A stretch of DNA of 64,000 nt from the NCBI RefSeq assembly GCF_013386165.1, contig NZ_JACAOS010000002.1, positions 62,001 through 126,000 on the forward strand, written 5' to 3'. Source of the DNA: Pseudomonas gingeri. GTDB lineage: Bacteria > Pseudomonadota > Gammaproteobacteria > Pseudomonadales > Pseudomonadaceae. The notes below the pieces were generated by a model. That model was given only the letters and a program-made list of their open reading frames with translations, was not told where the DNA came from and did not search any database. This document shows, piece by piece, positions 16,457 through 23,334 of this stretch; the stretch's first letter is position 1; each line of letters opens with the position of its first letter. The position numbers were made by a program, and so were the translations under genes.

Positions 16457-16720
16457 ATGAAGTCGTTTCTGGTGGGTGTGGTGGTGTTGCTGGCGGGATG
16501 CGCGGCCCGGGAGCCGGAGGTGCGCACCGTGCGGGTGGAGGTGGCGGTGCCTGTACCTGTGCCGTGCAAGACGCAGGAGGTGGTGGTGCCGCCTTGGGCG
16601 GCCTCTGACCTGAAGAAAGCCGACAGACTGGAAGTGAAGGTGAGGGCTTTGCTGGCCGAGCGACGTCAGAGGATGGGGTACGAACGGGAGTTGGTAGTGG
16701 CGGTTTCGGCTTGCTATTGA
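16457..16720 (+). CDS. Second Rz1-like (LysC-type) lipoprotein
   Basis: 87 residues. MKSFLVGVVVLLAGC gives a lipobox with Cys15. The mature part has VAVPVPVPCK and ends KVRALLAERRQRMGYERELV, resembling the o-spanin LysC proteins of P2-like phages. No i-spanin gene lies next to it. It may be a left-over from another lysis cassette or a functional second o-spanin. The ribosome site is weak (GGGG 6 nt before the ATG). Confidence 0.55.
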   Translation: MKSFLVGVVVLLAGCAAREPEVRTVRVEVAVPVPVPCKTQEVVVPPWAASDLKKADRLEVKVRALLAERRQRMGYERELVVAVSACY

Positions 16721-16923
16721 TCAGCGAAGGGATCGCGGAGCACCGGCCTGGGCTATGGGCGTGCCATCGAACTCCTTTTTTAGGCGCATGCGATCTCTCC
16801 CTTAATTGCGTCTGCGTCTTACTGTTAATGGCAAGGAGCCACCATTGGTCGCTTAGCACTGTGCCGCACTGAACGCTCCAGTAGTCTCACATCTCCCCCA
16901 ATAGAATACTAATAGGGGCTCCA

Positions 16924-17145
16924 ATGAGAGAAGCACGGCGAGAGCAGGCGATGACGGCCTGGCGCAAGCTATTCGTTCTGGCCGTAAGCGAAATTCGTGC
17001 GGAGGACAAGTATTTCATATTGTTGAAGAGGGCCGACGACATGGAGCGCGCAGACCTCATCACTAGCGAGGAATGGCGAAAGCTTGTCCAGCAGACAGGG
17101 ACGTCTCTTGCTAGCACTGCAGAGTGCATGGGCGGAGCGGGGTAG
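16924..17145 (+). CDS. Small hypothetical protein
   Basis: 73 residues, charged and probably all-helical (REARREQAMTAWRKLFVLAV, then LKRADDMERADLITSEEWRK). It is followed by a strong bidirectional terminator at 17155. No family recognised. A plausible upstream ribosome site is missing (AGGGGC only), so the call is moderate. Confidence 0.4.
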   Translation: MREARREQAMTAWRKLFVLAVSEIRAEDKYFILLKRADDMERADLITSEEWRKLVQQTGTSLASTAECMGGAG

Positions 17146-17154
17146 GGCAGAAAC

Positions 17155-17184
17155 AAAAAGCCCGGCGCTGGGCCGGGCTTTTTT
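17155..17184 (+). terminator. Bidirectional intrinsic terminator
   Basis: AAAAAGCCCGGC-GCTG-GGCCGGGCTTTTTT: an 8-bp GC-rich stem with A-run before and T-run after. It stops the small plus-strand gene ending at 17145 and the minus-strand higBA operon ending at 17183. Confidence 0.85.
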
Positions 17185-17668
17185 AAGCGGCAGCGCTGTC
17201 CTGGAAGGGAAGCTGTAGCTCCTCGACGTCGTACGTGAAGTCGAGAACAATTTGGATCGGCTCTTGCGCACGGTCCTTCATGTTGTAGACATCTACATCC
17301 GTTTTCAACTGATAGCAATCACCGACAATTTGCTGTCTGCGCTGAGCAAAGGACCTCACAAAGTGCTCGCGAGGTGCCTGCTCATCATCTATATCAGCCC
17401 AGAGCGAAAGTGTCTTATTCCCTTTCTTTGACCTGACGGCATGCTTTGCCCGGTAGCGCTGACCATTCTTGTTGGTTCTGTATTCTTCGCGAAAAGCTTG
17501 AGAGATATCTGAAGCAATCGCGTCGATAATTGTTTTAGTGTTCGGCTTATGTAGGCCATTTTTATAAGCCCATGCCGCGATGGCGTGGGCATCAATCAAG
17601 CCATCATCACCGACTTCTTTTTTGTACCTTTCGAGATACAGTTTTATCTGGTTGGAATAAGCAGTCAT
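17183..17668 (-). CDS. Third gene of the HigB/HigA-ImmA module, function unknown
   Basis: 161 residues from the ATG at 17668, with a GGAG ribosome site. Conserved-looking stretches are IDAHAIAAWAYKNGLHKP, then SQAFREEYRTNKNGQRYRAK and AQRRQQIVGDCYQLKTDVDV. I recall similar proteins next to HigA/ImmA-type genes, always as hypotheticals. It starts 10 nt after the HigA-ImmA stop and shares its operon and terminator, so it is probably part of the same system, perhaps a target, regulator or accessory. Confidence 0.65.
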   Translation of the reverse strand: MTAYSNQIKLYLERYKKEVGDDGLIDAHAIAAWAYKNGLHKPNTKTIIDAIASDISQAFREEYRTNKNGQRYRAKHAVRSKKGNKTLSLWADIDDEQAPREHFVRSFAQRRQQIVGDCYQLKTDVDVYNMKDRAQEPIQIVLDFTYDVEELQLPFQDSAAA

Positions 17669-17678
17669 AAATACTCCA

Positions 17679-18797
17679 TCAGCTTGAAAGCGATCCCCAA
17701 CCATCAGCGTCCGCTGAAGGTAGGACGAAACCTCTTACTTTAACTTGATGCTTTCTGAGGAAATCATGGCGATCGAGCTTTCTCTGGAGCTGACCTACAA
17801 CTATCCCAGGGTGCACCTTAATTCGTTGAGCAAACAGTGTGATTTTCTGCTCTGAAAAGTACGGTTGTACACGAGACACAAAATCGTTTAGCTGCTTTGT
17901 AGGAACGCAAAATTCTTGAGCAGCCTCATTGGCAAGTTTTTCACACTCTTCCAGCTCGCCATCAGTAGACCCTAAATCTAAGTCAACAATCGGCATGCTT
18001 GAGTGCCGCCCGTCCTCCCTCAGAACGTGTTCAATCTCGTGGCGCAATACAAACCAAAAATTATCTATCCGGTCATAACGCAAGGTCATGCCGATCACCG
18101 GCTTGTCCTCTGATAACCAAAAGCAGGCGCCGTCAATTCTAGAACCCGATATCGCCTCAACAAACACTAACCGAACACCTGCCTCCGCTAAAATTCTCGG
18201 GGCATGTCTAACTTCTTCAGCAGAGAGCAGGAGAGTTCTCAAGCTTTCTACGGCGGCTAGCAGCTTTTCTCTTTTATAAGTCGTGATGATCTGCCTGTCA
18301 GCCATAAGCCTGACACGAAAGAGCCATGCAAGCTGAAGAGCGCTAACATCTAAAGCTACATCCGTTTTCTTTGCGTAGTGGGTCAGATTTGGATTGTCTT
18401 GTAGCGTAGGAATGTTGAAAAAGTCACAAAACCGTTGCTCAAGAACATCAAGATTCTCACTTGCTTGAATCCAGCCTCGCCTCAGCATTTCCCGTACCGG
18501 GAACTTACTATACAAATTCGCCTTTCTAGCGACGCTGCTGTTCTCTGTCTTAACTTTAGACAGCTGGTACTGACTCTCTAAGCTCATCCAATATTCAGCA
18601 GACGTTCCGAAAGCTTCGGCAAGCCCCTTCGCAGTTTCAGGCGTTACGGCTCGCTTCCCAGCGATCAACTCACTAATAAGGCGCGGCGGGCGGTCCAGTA
18701 TGTCTGCAAGCTCTTGCTGGCTCCACTCTCGCGCTTCCAGCTCCTCCCGCAGGAAATCTCCCGGCGGAAAAACTTCAGCAGGCACGCGTGCGCTCAT
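17679..18797 (-). CDS. HigA-type antitoxin fused to an ImmA/IrrE metallopeptidase
   Basis: 372 residues. Residues of about 8-75 form a HigA/XRE helix-turn-helix (FPPGDFLREELEAREWSQQE, LADILDRPPRLISELIAGKR). The C-terminal half has the zinc protease motif RHEIEHVL (HExxH), with a nearby ANEAAQEFCVP typical of the ImmA/IrrE family. Such proteins combine DNA binding with a peptidase that can cut a repressor or the toxin. It lies 16 nt after the HigB gene and 10 nt before the third gene. It could neutralise HigB and repress the palindrome at 19155. Confidence 0.85.
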   Translation of the reverse strand: MSARVPAEVFPPGDFLREELEAREWSQQELADILDRPPRLISELIAGKRAVTPETAKGLAEAFGTSAEYWMSLESQYQLSKVKTENSSVARKANLYSKFPVREMLRRGWIQASENLDVLEQRFCDFFNIPTLQDNPNLTHYAKKTDVALDVSALQLAWLFRVRLMADRQIITTYKREKLLAAVESLRTLLLSAEEVRHAPRILAEAGVRLVFVEAISGSRIDGACFWLSEDKPVIGMTLRYDRIDNFWFVLRHEIEHVLREDGRHSSMPIVDLDLGSTDGELEECEKLANEAAQEFCVPTKQLNDFVSRVQPYFSEQKITLFAQRIKVHPGIVVGQLQRKLDRHDFLRKHQVKVRGFVLPSADADGWGSLSS

Positions 18798-18813
18798 AAT
18801 AATAATTCTCCTG

Positions 18814-19110
18814 TCAGTGATAGTCGGCTATTTCAACAATTCCGATGACTTTGCAGGGGTGATTGCCTCTGATTTCCAGAATTAGACGCCACTGTAAATT
18901 TAGTCTTATAGAATGCTGGCCTTCTCTGCTTCCTTTCAATTTTTCACAATGCAGCGACTTCAAAGCGTAAAGATCTCTTTCATCATTAAATGCTCGAATT
19001 TGCTGCATGCGCCTTCGGTAGGCGCGAACCACATCCTGTGAATGACCTGCTGTGAATCGGGCCTCGACCTCAAGCCTATCCAGGTCATCATCGTCAAATT
19101 CAACGTCCAT
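18814..19110 (-). CDS. HigB/RelE-family toxin
   Basis: 98 residues. RAYRRRMQQIRAFNDERDLY, then SLHCEKLKGSREGQHSIRLN and LQWRLILEI match the HigB (plasmid maintenance killer) family, ribosome-dependent mRNA interferases. The N-terminus is unusually acidic (MDVEFDDDDLDRLEVEA). It is the first gene of the three-gene operon. The best -10 ends only 7 nt before the ATG, which would make the transcript nearly leaderless. Confidence 0.8.
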   Translation of the reverse strand: MDVEFDDDDLDRLEVEARFTAGHSQDVVRAYRRRMQQIRAFNDERDLYALKSLHCEKLKGSREGQHSIRLNLQWRLILEIRGNHPCKVIGIVEIADYH

Positions 19111-19116
19111 GGCGCT

Positions 19117-19169
19117 ACTCTAGATCAAGGTGCAAATCCCGTCAAGTGACGTCATTACACCTAGTGTAA
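19117..19169 (-). promoter_or_regulatory. Promoter and palindromic operator of the higB operon
   Basis: On the minus strand: TTGACG (19145-19140), a 17-nt spacer, then TAGAGT (19122-19117), just before the higB ATG. Just upstream of the -35 lies a perfect 15-bp palindrome TTACAC-CTA-GTGTAA (19155-19169), a likely binding site for the HigA helix-turn-helix. Motifs are seen; use as promoter and operator is inferred. Confidence 0.6.
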
Positions 19170-19187
19170 AGATGGTGTTTCGTTTGT

Positions 19188-19427
19188 TCAAGCTTGCTCA
19201 TCCTTCCCCCGCACAATCCTCCCAGCCTTCACCTCATCCGCATACACCTTCAGTCGATCAGCATCCCCATACAGGGCGCCCACAACCCTCATCAGCTCCA
19301 GTGTATCAGGCTCATTGAGGCGGCTTGCCAGCCTTCCCAGGTCGATACAGGACTGCTCAAGGTTGAAGGCGATCCCTTTGAGGTCGCGCTGCAACTGCTG
19401 ATTCGGTTTCGTCAGGCCCATAGACAC
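19188..19427 (-). CDS. Small hypothetical prophage protein
   Basis: 79 residues, helical and charged: GIAFNLEQSCIDLGRLASRL, then ALYGDADRLKVYADEVKAG. It resembles small early proteins common in Pseudomonas prophages, with no known function. It shares orientation with the small DNA-binding genes to its right. Confidence 0.5.
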   Translation of the reverse strand: MSMGLTKPNQQLQRDLKGIAFNLEQSCIDLGRLASRLNEPDTLELMRVVGALYGDADRLKVYADEVKAGRIVRGKDEQA

Positions 19428-19521
19428 TCCTACACACCCCGCTACGCCAGATGGTGGCCGGGTGATGGCTGAGTATGAACAAGACCTTGAGTCGAACTCA
19501 AGAGCGCTGAGCTATCGAGTG

Positions 19522-19731
19522 TCACTCGGGCGAATTGAGCACCGCCAGGCTCATGCTGATGAACTCGAGGTTGTTGTCCAGCGGCCAGAGTGCGGCGCGG
19601 ATGTTGTCGGCCACCTCGACAGAGCCGCGTTGCTCGACCCAATTGGACAATTCCTCGATCGCTGCTCCCAGGGCGAGCTGGTTCTCGTTGAGCTTGGTGA
19701 GTAGGGCAGGTAACAGGTCAGTGTTGGGCAT
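19522..19731 (-). CDS. Small hypothetical prophage protein
   Basis: 69 residues, MPNTDLLPALLTKLNENQLA to ISMSLAVLNSPE, helical, no recognised domain. Its pattern (repeated leucine and NN/EL spacing) suggests a helical bundle, perhaps an oligomer. It lies in the minus-strand run of small genes. Confidence 0.45.
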   Translation of the reverse strand: MPNTDLLPALLTKLNENQLALGAAIEELSNWVEQRGSVEVADNIRAALWPLDNNLEFISMSLAVLNSPE

Positions 19732-19755
19732 GTTCAGGCGCGTCCTGTGGTGTAC

Positions 19756-19974
19756 TCATTTAATTTTGGAAAGATCGAGAGTCCAGACTGGTTCCTCAGG
19801 CTTGGTAGACCGCTTCTCCGGTGGGCCTACAATTGCCGCTACGGTGACGCAGGGCCACCCACTGACCTTTATGGTGTGCCTGATGTTGTTCTGCTTAAGG
19901 TTGTTGATCTGCCCGGCCTTCAAGTGTGATCCAGTCAGTTCGCAAACTTCTTCATGGGTGAGGAATTCGATCAT
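19756..19974 (-). CDS. DUF4224-type small phage protein, first copy
   Basis: 72 residues. IEFLTHEEVCELTGSHLKAG followed by QINNLKQNNIRHTIKVSGWP is the DUF4224 pattern, a small winged-helix-like protein usually encoded just upstream of phage integrases in Pseudomonas. No integrase follows here, so it may be a relic or an excision factor. A second member lies at 21240. Confidence 0.6.
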   Translation of the reverse strand: MIEFLTHEEVCELTGSHLKAGQINNLKQNNIRHTIKVSGWPCVTVAAIVGPPEKRSTKPEEPVWTLDLSKIK

Positions 19975-20012
19975 ACGTGGCGCTCTGATTTCGGTGAGTA
20001 GTGAAGTGGTGC

Positions 20013-20090
20013 GCTGATCGGCTTGATCAGGCCCGACCCTGGGTGTGACGTGCGAGGCGGCCTATGGTGCGGTGGTTACTGGGTATTGAC
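20013..20090 (+). pseudogene. Relic of an Rz 3' end, copy 1 (frame-disrupted)
   Basis: The plus strand reads DQARP in one frame and GVTCEAAYGAVVTGY-stop in another, matching the Rz tail DQSRARGMTCEAAYDSL at 15752-15805 with a frame change. It lies tail-to-tail with the AlpA-like gene at 20096. Confidence 0.55.
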
Positions 20091-20095
20091 CCAGC

Positions 20096-20356
20096 TCATT
20101 CACGGGTTTTCTTGCCAATCGTTCTGACGGAGCCCAGGGGGGATTCTGACGCGCGTGCATCGTCGACTTTCTGTTGACTCCAGGCCAGTACCTCGGACTT
20201 GATCCAGGCCACGGAGCGGGCGCCGAGTTTAATCTGCTTGGGGAATGTCCCCTCGTTTGCCATCTTGTAGATGGTAGTGGTCTTCAGGCCGACGAGTCTC
20301 TTTACCTCGGGCAGGCGGATAAACTCAATTGATGGGTTTTCTTGCGGGGTGTTCAT
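20096..20356 (-). CDS. AlpA-family helix-turn-helix regulator, copy 1
   Basis: 86 residues with a strong ribosome site (AGGAGGAG). IEFIRLPEVKRLVGLKTTTI, YKMANEGTFPKQIKLGARS and AWIKSEVLAWSQQK are the AlpA/MerR-like excisionase pattern. Such proteins control phage or island integrase genes and excision. It is about 70 per cent identical by eye to the copy at 20537, so the two arose by duplication or nested insertion. Confidence 0.75.
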   Translation of the reverse strand: MNTPQENPSIEFIRLPEVKRLVGLKTTTIYKMANEGTFPKQIKLGARSVAWIKSEVLAWSQQKVDDARASESPLGSVRTIGKKTRE

Positions 20357-20440
20357 GGACTCCTCCTATTTGCAAGGCGTTCACGTCATTCGACAGCTGA
20401 TCATCTTGTTGTGCTGTTCCCTGGCCCCAGGCGTTCATCG

Positions 20441-20590
20441 GTGAAGCGGCTCACTGATCTGCTTGACCAGGCCCGAGCCCAGGACGTGAAGTGCGAGGTG
20501 GCCTATAGTGTGCAGGTTGTCGGGTGTTGCTCCGGCTCACTCACGGACTATTTTGCCAATCGCTCTGTCGGAATCCATTGGGGATTCTGA
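20441..20590 (+). pseudogene. Relic of an Rz 3' end, copy 2
   Basis: In frame, VKRLTDLLDQARAQDVKCEV followed by AYSVQ resembles the C-terminal end of the Rz gene at 15301. The reading frame then runs antisense through the end of the second AlpA-like gene. No start or membrane segment is present. Confidence 0.55.
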
Positions 20591-20797
20591 GGCTCGTGCC
20601 TCGTCTACCTTTTGTTGATTCCAGGTCAGTACCTCTGACTGGATCCACGCTACGGCTTGTATACCCAGCTTGATCTGTTTGGGAAAGCGGTCTGCGGCCA
20701 CCATACGGTAGATTGTCGCGGTGCTCAGCCCAGTGAGCCTCTTCACTTCTGATAGGCGGATAAACTCGACTGGCGGCTTTTCTTGAGGATGTTCCAT
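20537..20797 (-). CDS. AlpA-family helix-turn-helix regulator, copy 2
   Basis: 86 residues from the ATG at 20797, which has an AGAGGAG site; an upstream ATG at 20824 overlaps the next gene. VEFIRLSEVKRLTGLSTATI, YRMVAADRFPKQIKLGIQA and VLTWNQQKVDEARASES parallel copy 1 residue by residue. Likely role: control of excision or of an integrase. The unit Rz relic plus AlpA is repeated about 440 bp apart. Confidence 0.75.
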   Translation of the reverse strand: MEHPQEKPPVEFIRLSEVKRLTGLSTATIYRMVAADRFPKQIKLGIQAVAWIQSEVLTWNQQKVDEARASESPMDSDRAIGKIVRE

Positions 20798-20820
20798 ATG
20801 TTCTCCTCTAAACGGGGCAT

Positions 20821-21078
20821 TCACTGCACCTGAGACTTAATCAGTGTCGGAGGCGCCCGCCTCTTCCGCCCGACCTTCGGCACCTTGTTCTCCCCGTCGC
20901 GGCATGCCCGCAAAAACTCCCGCACGTCATCCTTCAGCCAGCAATGCCTGGCCCCCATCTTGAAGCTCTTGGGCAGCCAGTCCACGCCGCGGCGGATCCC
21001 CTCCCTAACCGACGCTTCAGTTCGTCCGAGCATTTTCCCCAAGCCTGCTACGTATACGACTTCGCACTCATCTTCCAT
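20821..21078 (-). CDS. Excisionase-like small DNA-binding protein
   Basis: 85 residues with a GGAGAG site. VAGLGKMLGRTEASVREGIR, WLPKSFKMGARHCWLKDDVR and a basic end KVPKVGRKRRAPPTL fit a small excisionase or DNA-binding family in Pseudomonas prophages. Its start lies inside the truncated integrase frame, so it has displaced most of that gene. Confidence 0.6.
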   Translation of the reverse strand: MEDECEVVYVAGLGKMLGRTEASVREGIRRGVDWLPKSFKMGARHCWLKDDVREFLRACRDGENKVPKVGRKRRAPPTLIKSQVQ

Positions 21079-21236
21079 AAGTTCTCTCCAGAGTTTACGA
21101 GAGGGCTAGCACCACTACTGATGAGCGTAGTAGTCAGGCGAGTCCATTTCCCCTTGCGCACCAAATAATAGGCCCGGTGCTTCAGATACATGTACGCCGG
21201 CAGATGCTGGTCTTTCTTTCGGGCGCGTATTCTCAA
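21048..21236 (-). pseudogene. N-terminal stub of a phage tyrosine integrase
   Basis: The first 34 residues, MRIRARKKDQHLPAYMYLKH followed by AYYLVRKGKWTRL, match the start of Pseudomonas phage integrases. After about position 21135 the frame continues into unrelated residues and ends after 62. The core-binding and catalytic domains are absent. It lies 3 nt after the DUF4224 gene at 21240, the normal order DUF4224-integrase. The prophage therefore lacks this integrase unless one lies left of the window. Confidence 0.7.
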
Positions 21237-21239
21237 TCC

Positions 21240-21434
21240 TCATGCAAGCCGGAGTTCCGGCTCCTTCTTCAGTTGAACCCCGCCGAGGCGCCCGAGTACA
21301 ACCTGGCGCAGGACCTTGGGTTTACCGTACCCATCAATCGCAAATCCGTATTTCTCCGCCCGTAACCATTTGATTTGGGCGTAGGTCTTCACGTAGCCGG
21401 TTAGCTCGGCCACTTCTTCTGCTGTCAGAAACAT
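21240..21434 (-). CDS. DUF4224-type small phage protein, second copy
   Basis: 64 residues. MFLTAEEVAELTGYVKTYAQ, IKWLRAEKYGFAIDGYGKP and VLRQVVLGRL are the typical DUF4224 sequence, normally encoded directly before the integrase as here. Probably a partner or controller of the recombinase; with the integrase cut short its use is uncertain. Confidence 0.7.
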   Translation of the reverse strand: MFLTAEEVAELTGYVKTYAQIKWLRAEKYGFAIDGYGKPKVLRQVVLGRLGGVQLKKEPELRLA

Positions 21435-21482
21435 AGTAGAGCTCCATGCCGCCCCAATGGCGGCACAAGGTGGTTATTTGGT

Positions 21483-21788
21483 TTATTTGGGTCTGATCTG
21501 AAGTAGCTTGTCCAGTTCGCGTTCTGCTTGAGCTGCAGATCTTGATCCGATGTGCTCGGATTGCTTGCTGGAGTTAGGGGCGTGGCATTTGCGGTTTTGG
21601 CGTGGTTGTCCTGGCGCAACGCTTGCATCAGCCTCTGCATCGATCATGGATTGGAGTCTTTCAGCGTGAACCCTCAATGGCCCGAAGCTTCGCACGCAAG
21701 GGATTCGCCCCTCTTTTGCCAGGCGATAGGCTGTCGTTCGACCAATGCCCAATAAATCTGCTGCTTCGGTAATCGATATCAGGGTCAT
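21483..21788 (-). CDS. Excisionase-family helix-turn-helix protein
   Basis: 101 residues. The N-terminal MTLISITEAADLLGIGRTTA, YRLAKEGRIPCVRSFGPLRV is a MerR-like helix-turn-helix of the excisionase family. The C-terminal half is polar and probably disordered. It is the outermost gene of the prophage, about 420 bp from attR, where excision factors often lie. Confidence 0.65.
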   Translation of the reverse strand: MTLISITEAADLLGIGRTTAYRLAKEGRIPCVRSFGPLRVHAERLQSMIDAEADASVAPGQPRQNRKCHAPNSSKQSEHIGSRSAAQAERELDKLLQIRPK

Positions 21789-22206
21789 GACCGTCCTCCG
21801 CAGATTAAGTGGTGTTACAGGATAGCGCAGCCGTCACCGTCTCTTATTCACCTTAGCGCTTGCTCAGCCCCCTTACAGTAAGTTTTTACAGTCGTGATCT
21901 CGTGTTTCGGCCGGCCAGCCTGGAATCCATTAATTTATGGCGGCTCGCGTACCAGGCTGACCGTTATCAAGATCAAGCCTTCCCAATTCCTGCCGCGGTC
22001 AGGGCAAGTACAAGGTCTACGATGGGCTGGCGCGGTACATGTCTGCGGGCAGGGGGACTTGGGTGAGTGGCTCTTGAGACTAAATTGCTTTTGCAAAACC
22101 CTCTCGTAACTTATTGATTCTTATAGAGTGAAATGGTGCTTTTTCGACTTGGCTGATTTTTATGTTTTTCTATAAAAATCATAAAGTTAACTTGTTTCTC
22201 CCGGCA
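21789..22206. other. Gene-free end region of the prophage next to attR
   Basis: No convincing gene with a ribosome site. A fragment reads QGKYKVYDGLARYMSAGRGT on the plus strand without a start and may be a gene relic. The last part is AT-rich and holds the inverted repeat GATTTTTAT...ATAAAAATC around 22156-22182, which could be an integrase- or IHF-type site or a terminator. Confidence 0.4.
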
Positions 22207-22313
22207 ACCTTGACATGGTGGGGGTCGTTGGTTCGAGTCCAATCGCGCCTACCAAATAAAATCCGCTCTGCTGGGCGGTCAGGAAGGGTCAACCGAAAGG
22301 TTGGCCCTTTTTT
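22207..22313 (+). repeat. attR: 3' fragment of tRNA-Val with its terminator
   Basis: 74 bp (22207-22280) are identical to 22444-22517 inside and after the intact tRNA-Val, starting in the anticodon arm (ACCTTGACATGG). Similarity continues with few changes through the terminator GGGTCAACC-GAAA-GGTTGGCCC-T(6). A 3' tRNA piece at the end of a phage region is the usual trace of site-specific integration into a tRNA gene. The left copy lies outside the window. Confidence 0.8.
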
Positions 22314-22373
22314 GTTTTTCGGGTGTTCACTAAAAAATACGCATATTCATAGGCTTAGCGGAAAGAAAAGGGG

Positions 22374-22401
22374 TTGACAGCCTTTCGGAAATCCGTAGAA
22401 T
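22374..22401 (+). promoter_or_regulatory. Sigma-70 promoter of tRNA-Val
   Basis: TTGACA (22374-22379), a 16-nt spacer and TAGAAT (22396-22401), ending 13 nt before the tRNA, followed by a GC-rich CCGCC discriminator as in stable-RNA promoters. Confidence 0.85.
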
Positions 22402-22414
22402 GCCGCCTCACAGC

Positions 22415-22491
22415 AGGCACGTAGCTCAGTTGGTTAGAGCACCACCTTGACATGGTGGGGGTCGTTGGTTCGAGTCCAATCGCGCCTACCA
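22415..22491 (+). tRNA. tRNA-Val (anticodon GAC)
   Basis: 77 nt with encoded CCA. Anticodon arm CCACC-TTGACAT-GGTGG, T-arm GTTGG-TTCGAGT-CCAAT and D-arm with GGTTAGAGC are intact. The acceptor stem AGGCACG / CGCGCCT pairs at six of seven positions, with an A-C mismatch at pair 5-68. It has its own promoter and terminator and lies next to the attR fragment. Confidence 0.95.
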
Positions 22492-22520
22492 AATAAAATC
22501 CGCTCTGCTGGGCGGTCTAG

Positions 22521-22551
22521 AAAGGGTCAATCGAAAGGTTGGCCCTTTTTT
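22521..22551 (+). terminator. Terminator of tRNA-Val
   Basis: AAAGGGTCAATC-GAAA-GGTTGGCCCTTTTTT: stem with GNRA-type loop and six T residues, near copy of the one at 22284. Confidence 0.85.
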
Positions 22552-22613
22552 GCGTCTTGCGTTTGGCGGGCGGGCTTTTTCCCAGGGCGTTTCGGCTGCA
22601 TGGTGGGATATCA

Positions 22614-23147
22614 ATGATTCGGTTACTGGCAGTCTCCGGCAGCCTCAGGGTCGCCTCTTCAAACTCCTCGTTGCTTCGCGCTGCCGAGAGGCTCAGTCCG
22701 CAAGGAATGTTGATCCAGCATTATCTGGACGTGGGGCAGTTGCCACATTTCGATCCGGACCTGGCTGACACGCCTCCGGCAATCGTTTTGGCGCTGCGTG
22801 AGCTGATCGGTCGGGTAGATGGCATTCTGATTTCTTGCCCTGAGTACGCACGTGGCATTCCAGGGTCGTTCAAGAATGCGCTGGATTGGCTTGTCGCCAG
22901 CCACGAGTTTCCTGGCAAGCCGGTGGCCCTGTTCAATGCATCGCCACGGGCAAGTCATGCGCAGGCGGCGCTGAGGTTGGTGCTGGAAACGATGTCGGCG
23001 AATATCGTCGAACCAGCGTCGATTACGATAAATCTGCTGGCAAAAGACATGGATGAAGCGAGCATTGCGGCGGATCCCCTGATTGGCCGGCAAATCGTTT
23101 CAGCCCTTGATGCATTCAAGAGCTGGATCGATTTTGAGGTTGCTTAG
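22614..23147 (+). CDS. NADPH-dependent FMN reductase family protein
   Basis: 177 residues from the ATG at 22614; longer frames run into the tRNA terminator. MIRLLAVSGSLRVASSNSSL is the FMN phosphate-binding loop, and ILISCPEYARGIPGSFKNAL followed by DWLVAS is the family core. These flavodoxin-fold enzymes reduce FMN, quinones, azo compounds or chromate with NAD(P)H. It is the first core-genome gene after the prophage and stands alone. The substrate cannot be told. Confidence 0.85.
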   Translation: MIRLLAVSGSLRVASSNSSLLRAAERLSPQGMLIQHYLDVGQLPHFDPDLADTPPAIVLALRELIGRVDGILISCPEYARGIPGSFKNALDWLVASHEFPGKPVALFNASPRASHAQAALRLVLETMSANIVEPASITINLLAKDMDEASIAADPLIGRQIVSALDAFKSWIDFEVA

Positions 23148-23334
23148 CCGGTTGCAGTGATCTCAGGCAACTGCACGACCGCCGGCATCGGCGGTCCGAC
23201 ATGATAACCAACTGACCTGTTCCATTTTGAGACGCCACTCTCAGGTCGATGCGCAAGCCGCGATCAGCATTCTGTCTCGTTCTGGGTCGAGTGACCTATC
23301 AGTCATTATTTTTCGGTGACATTGAAAAGCCATA

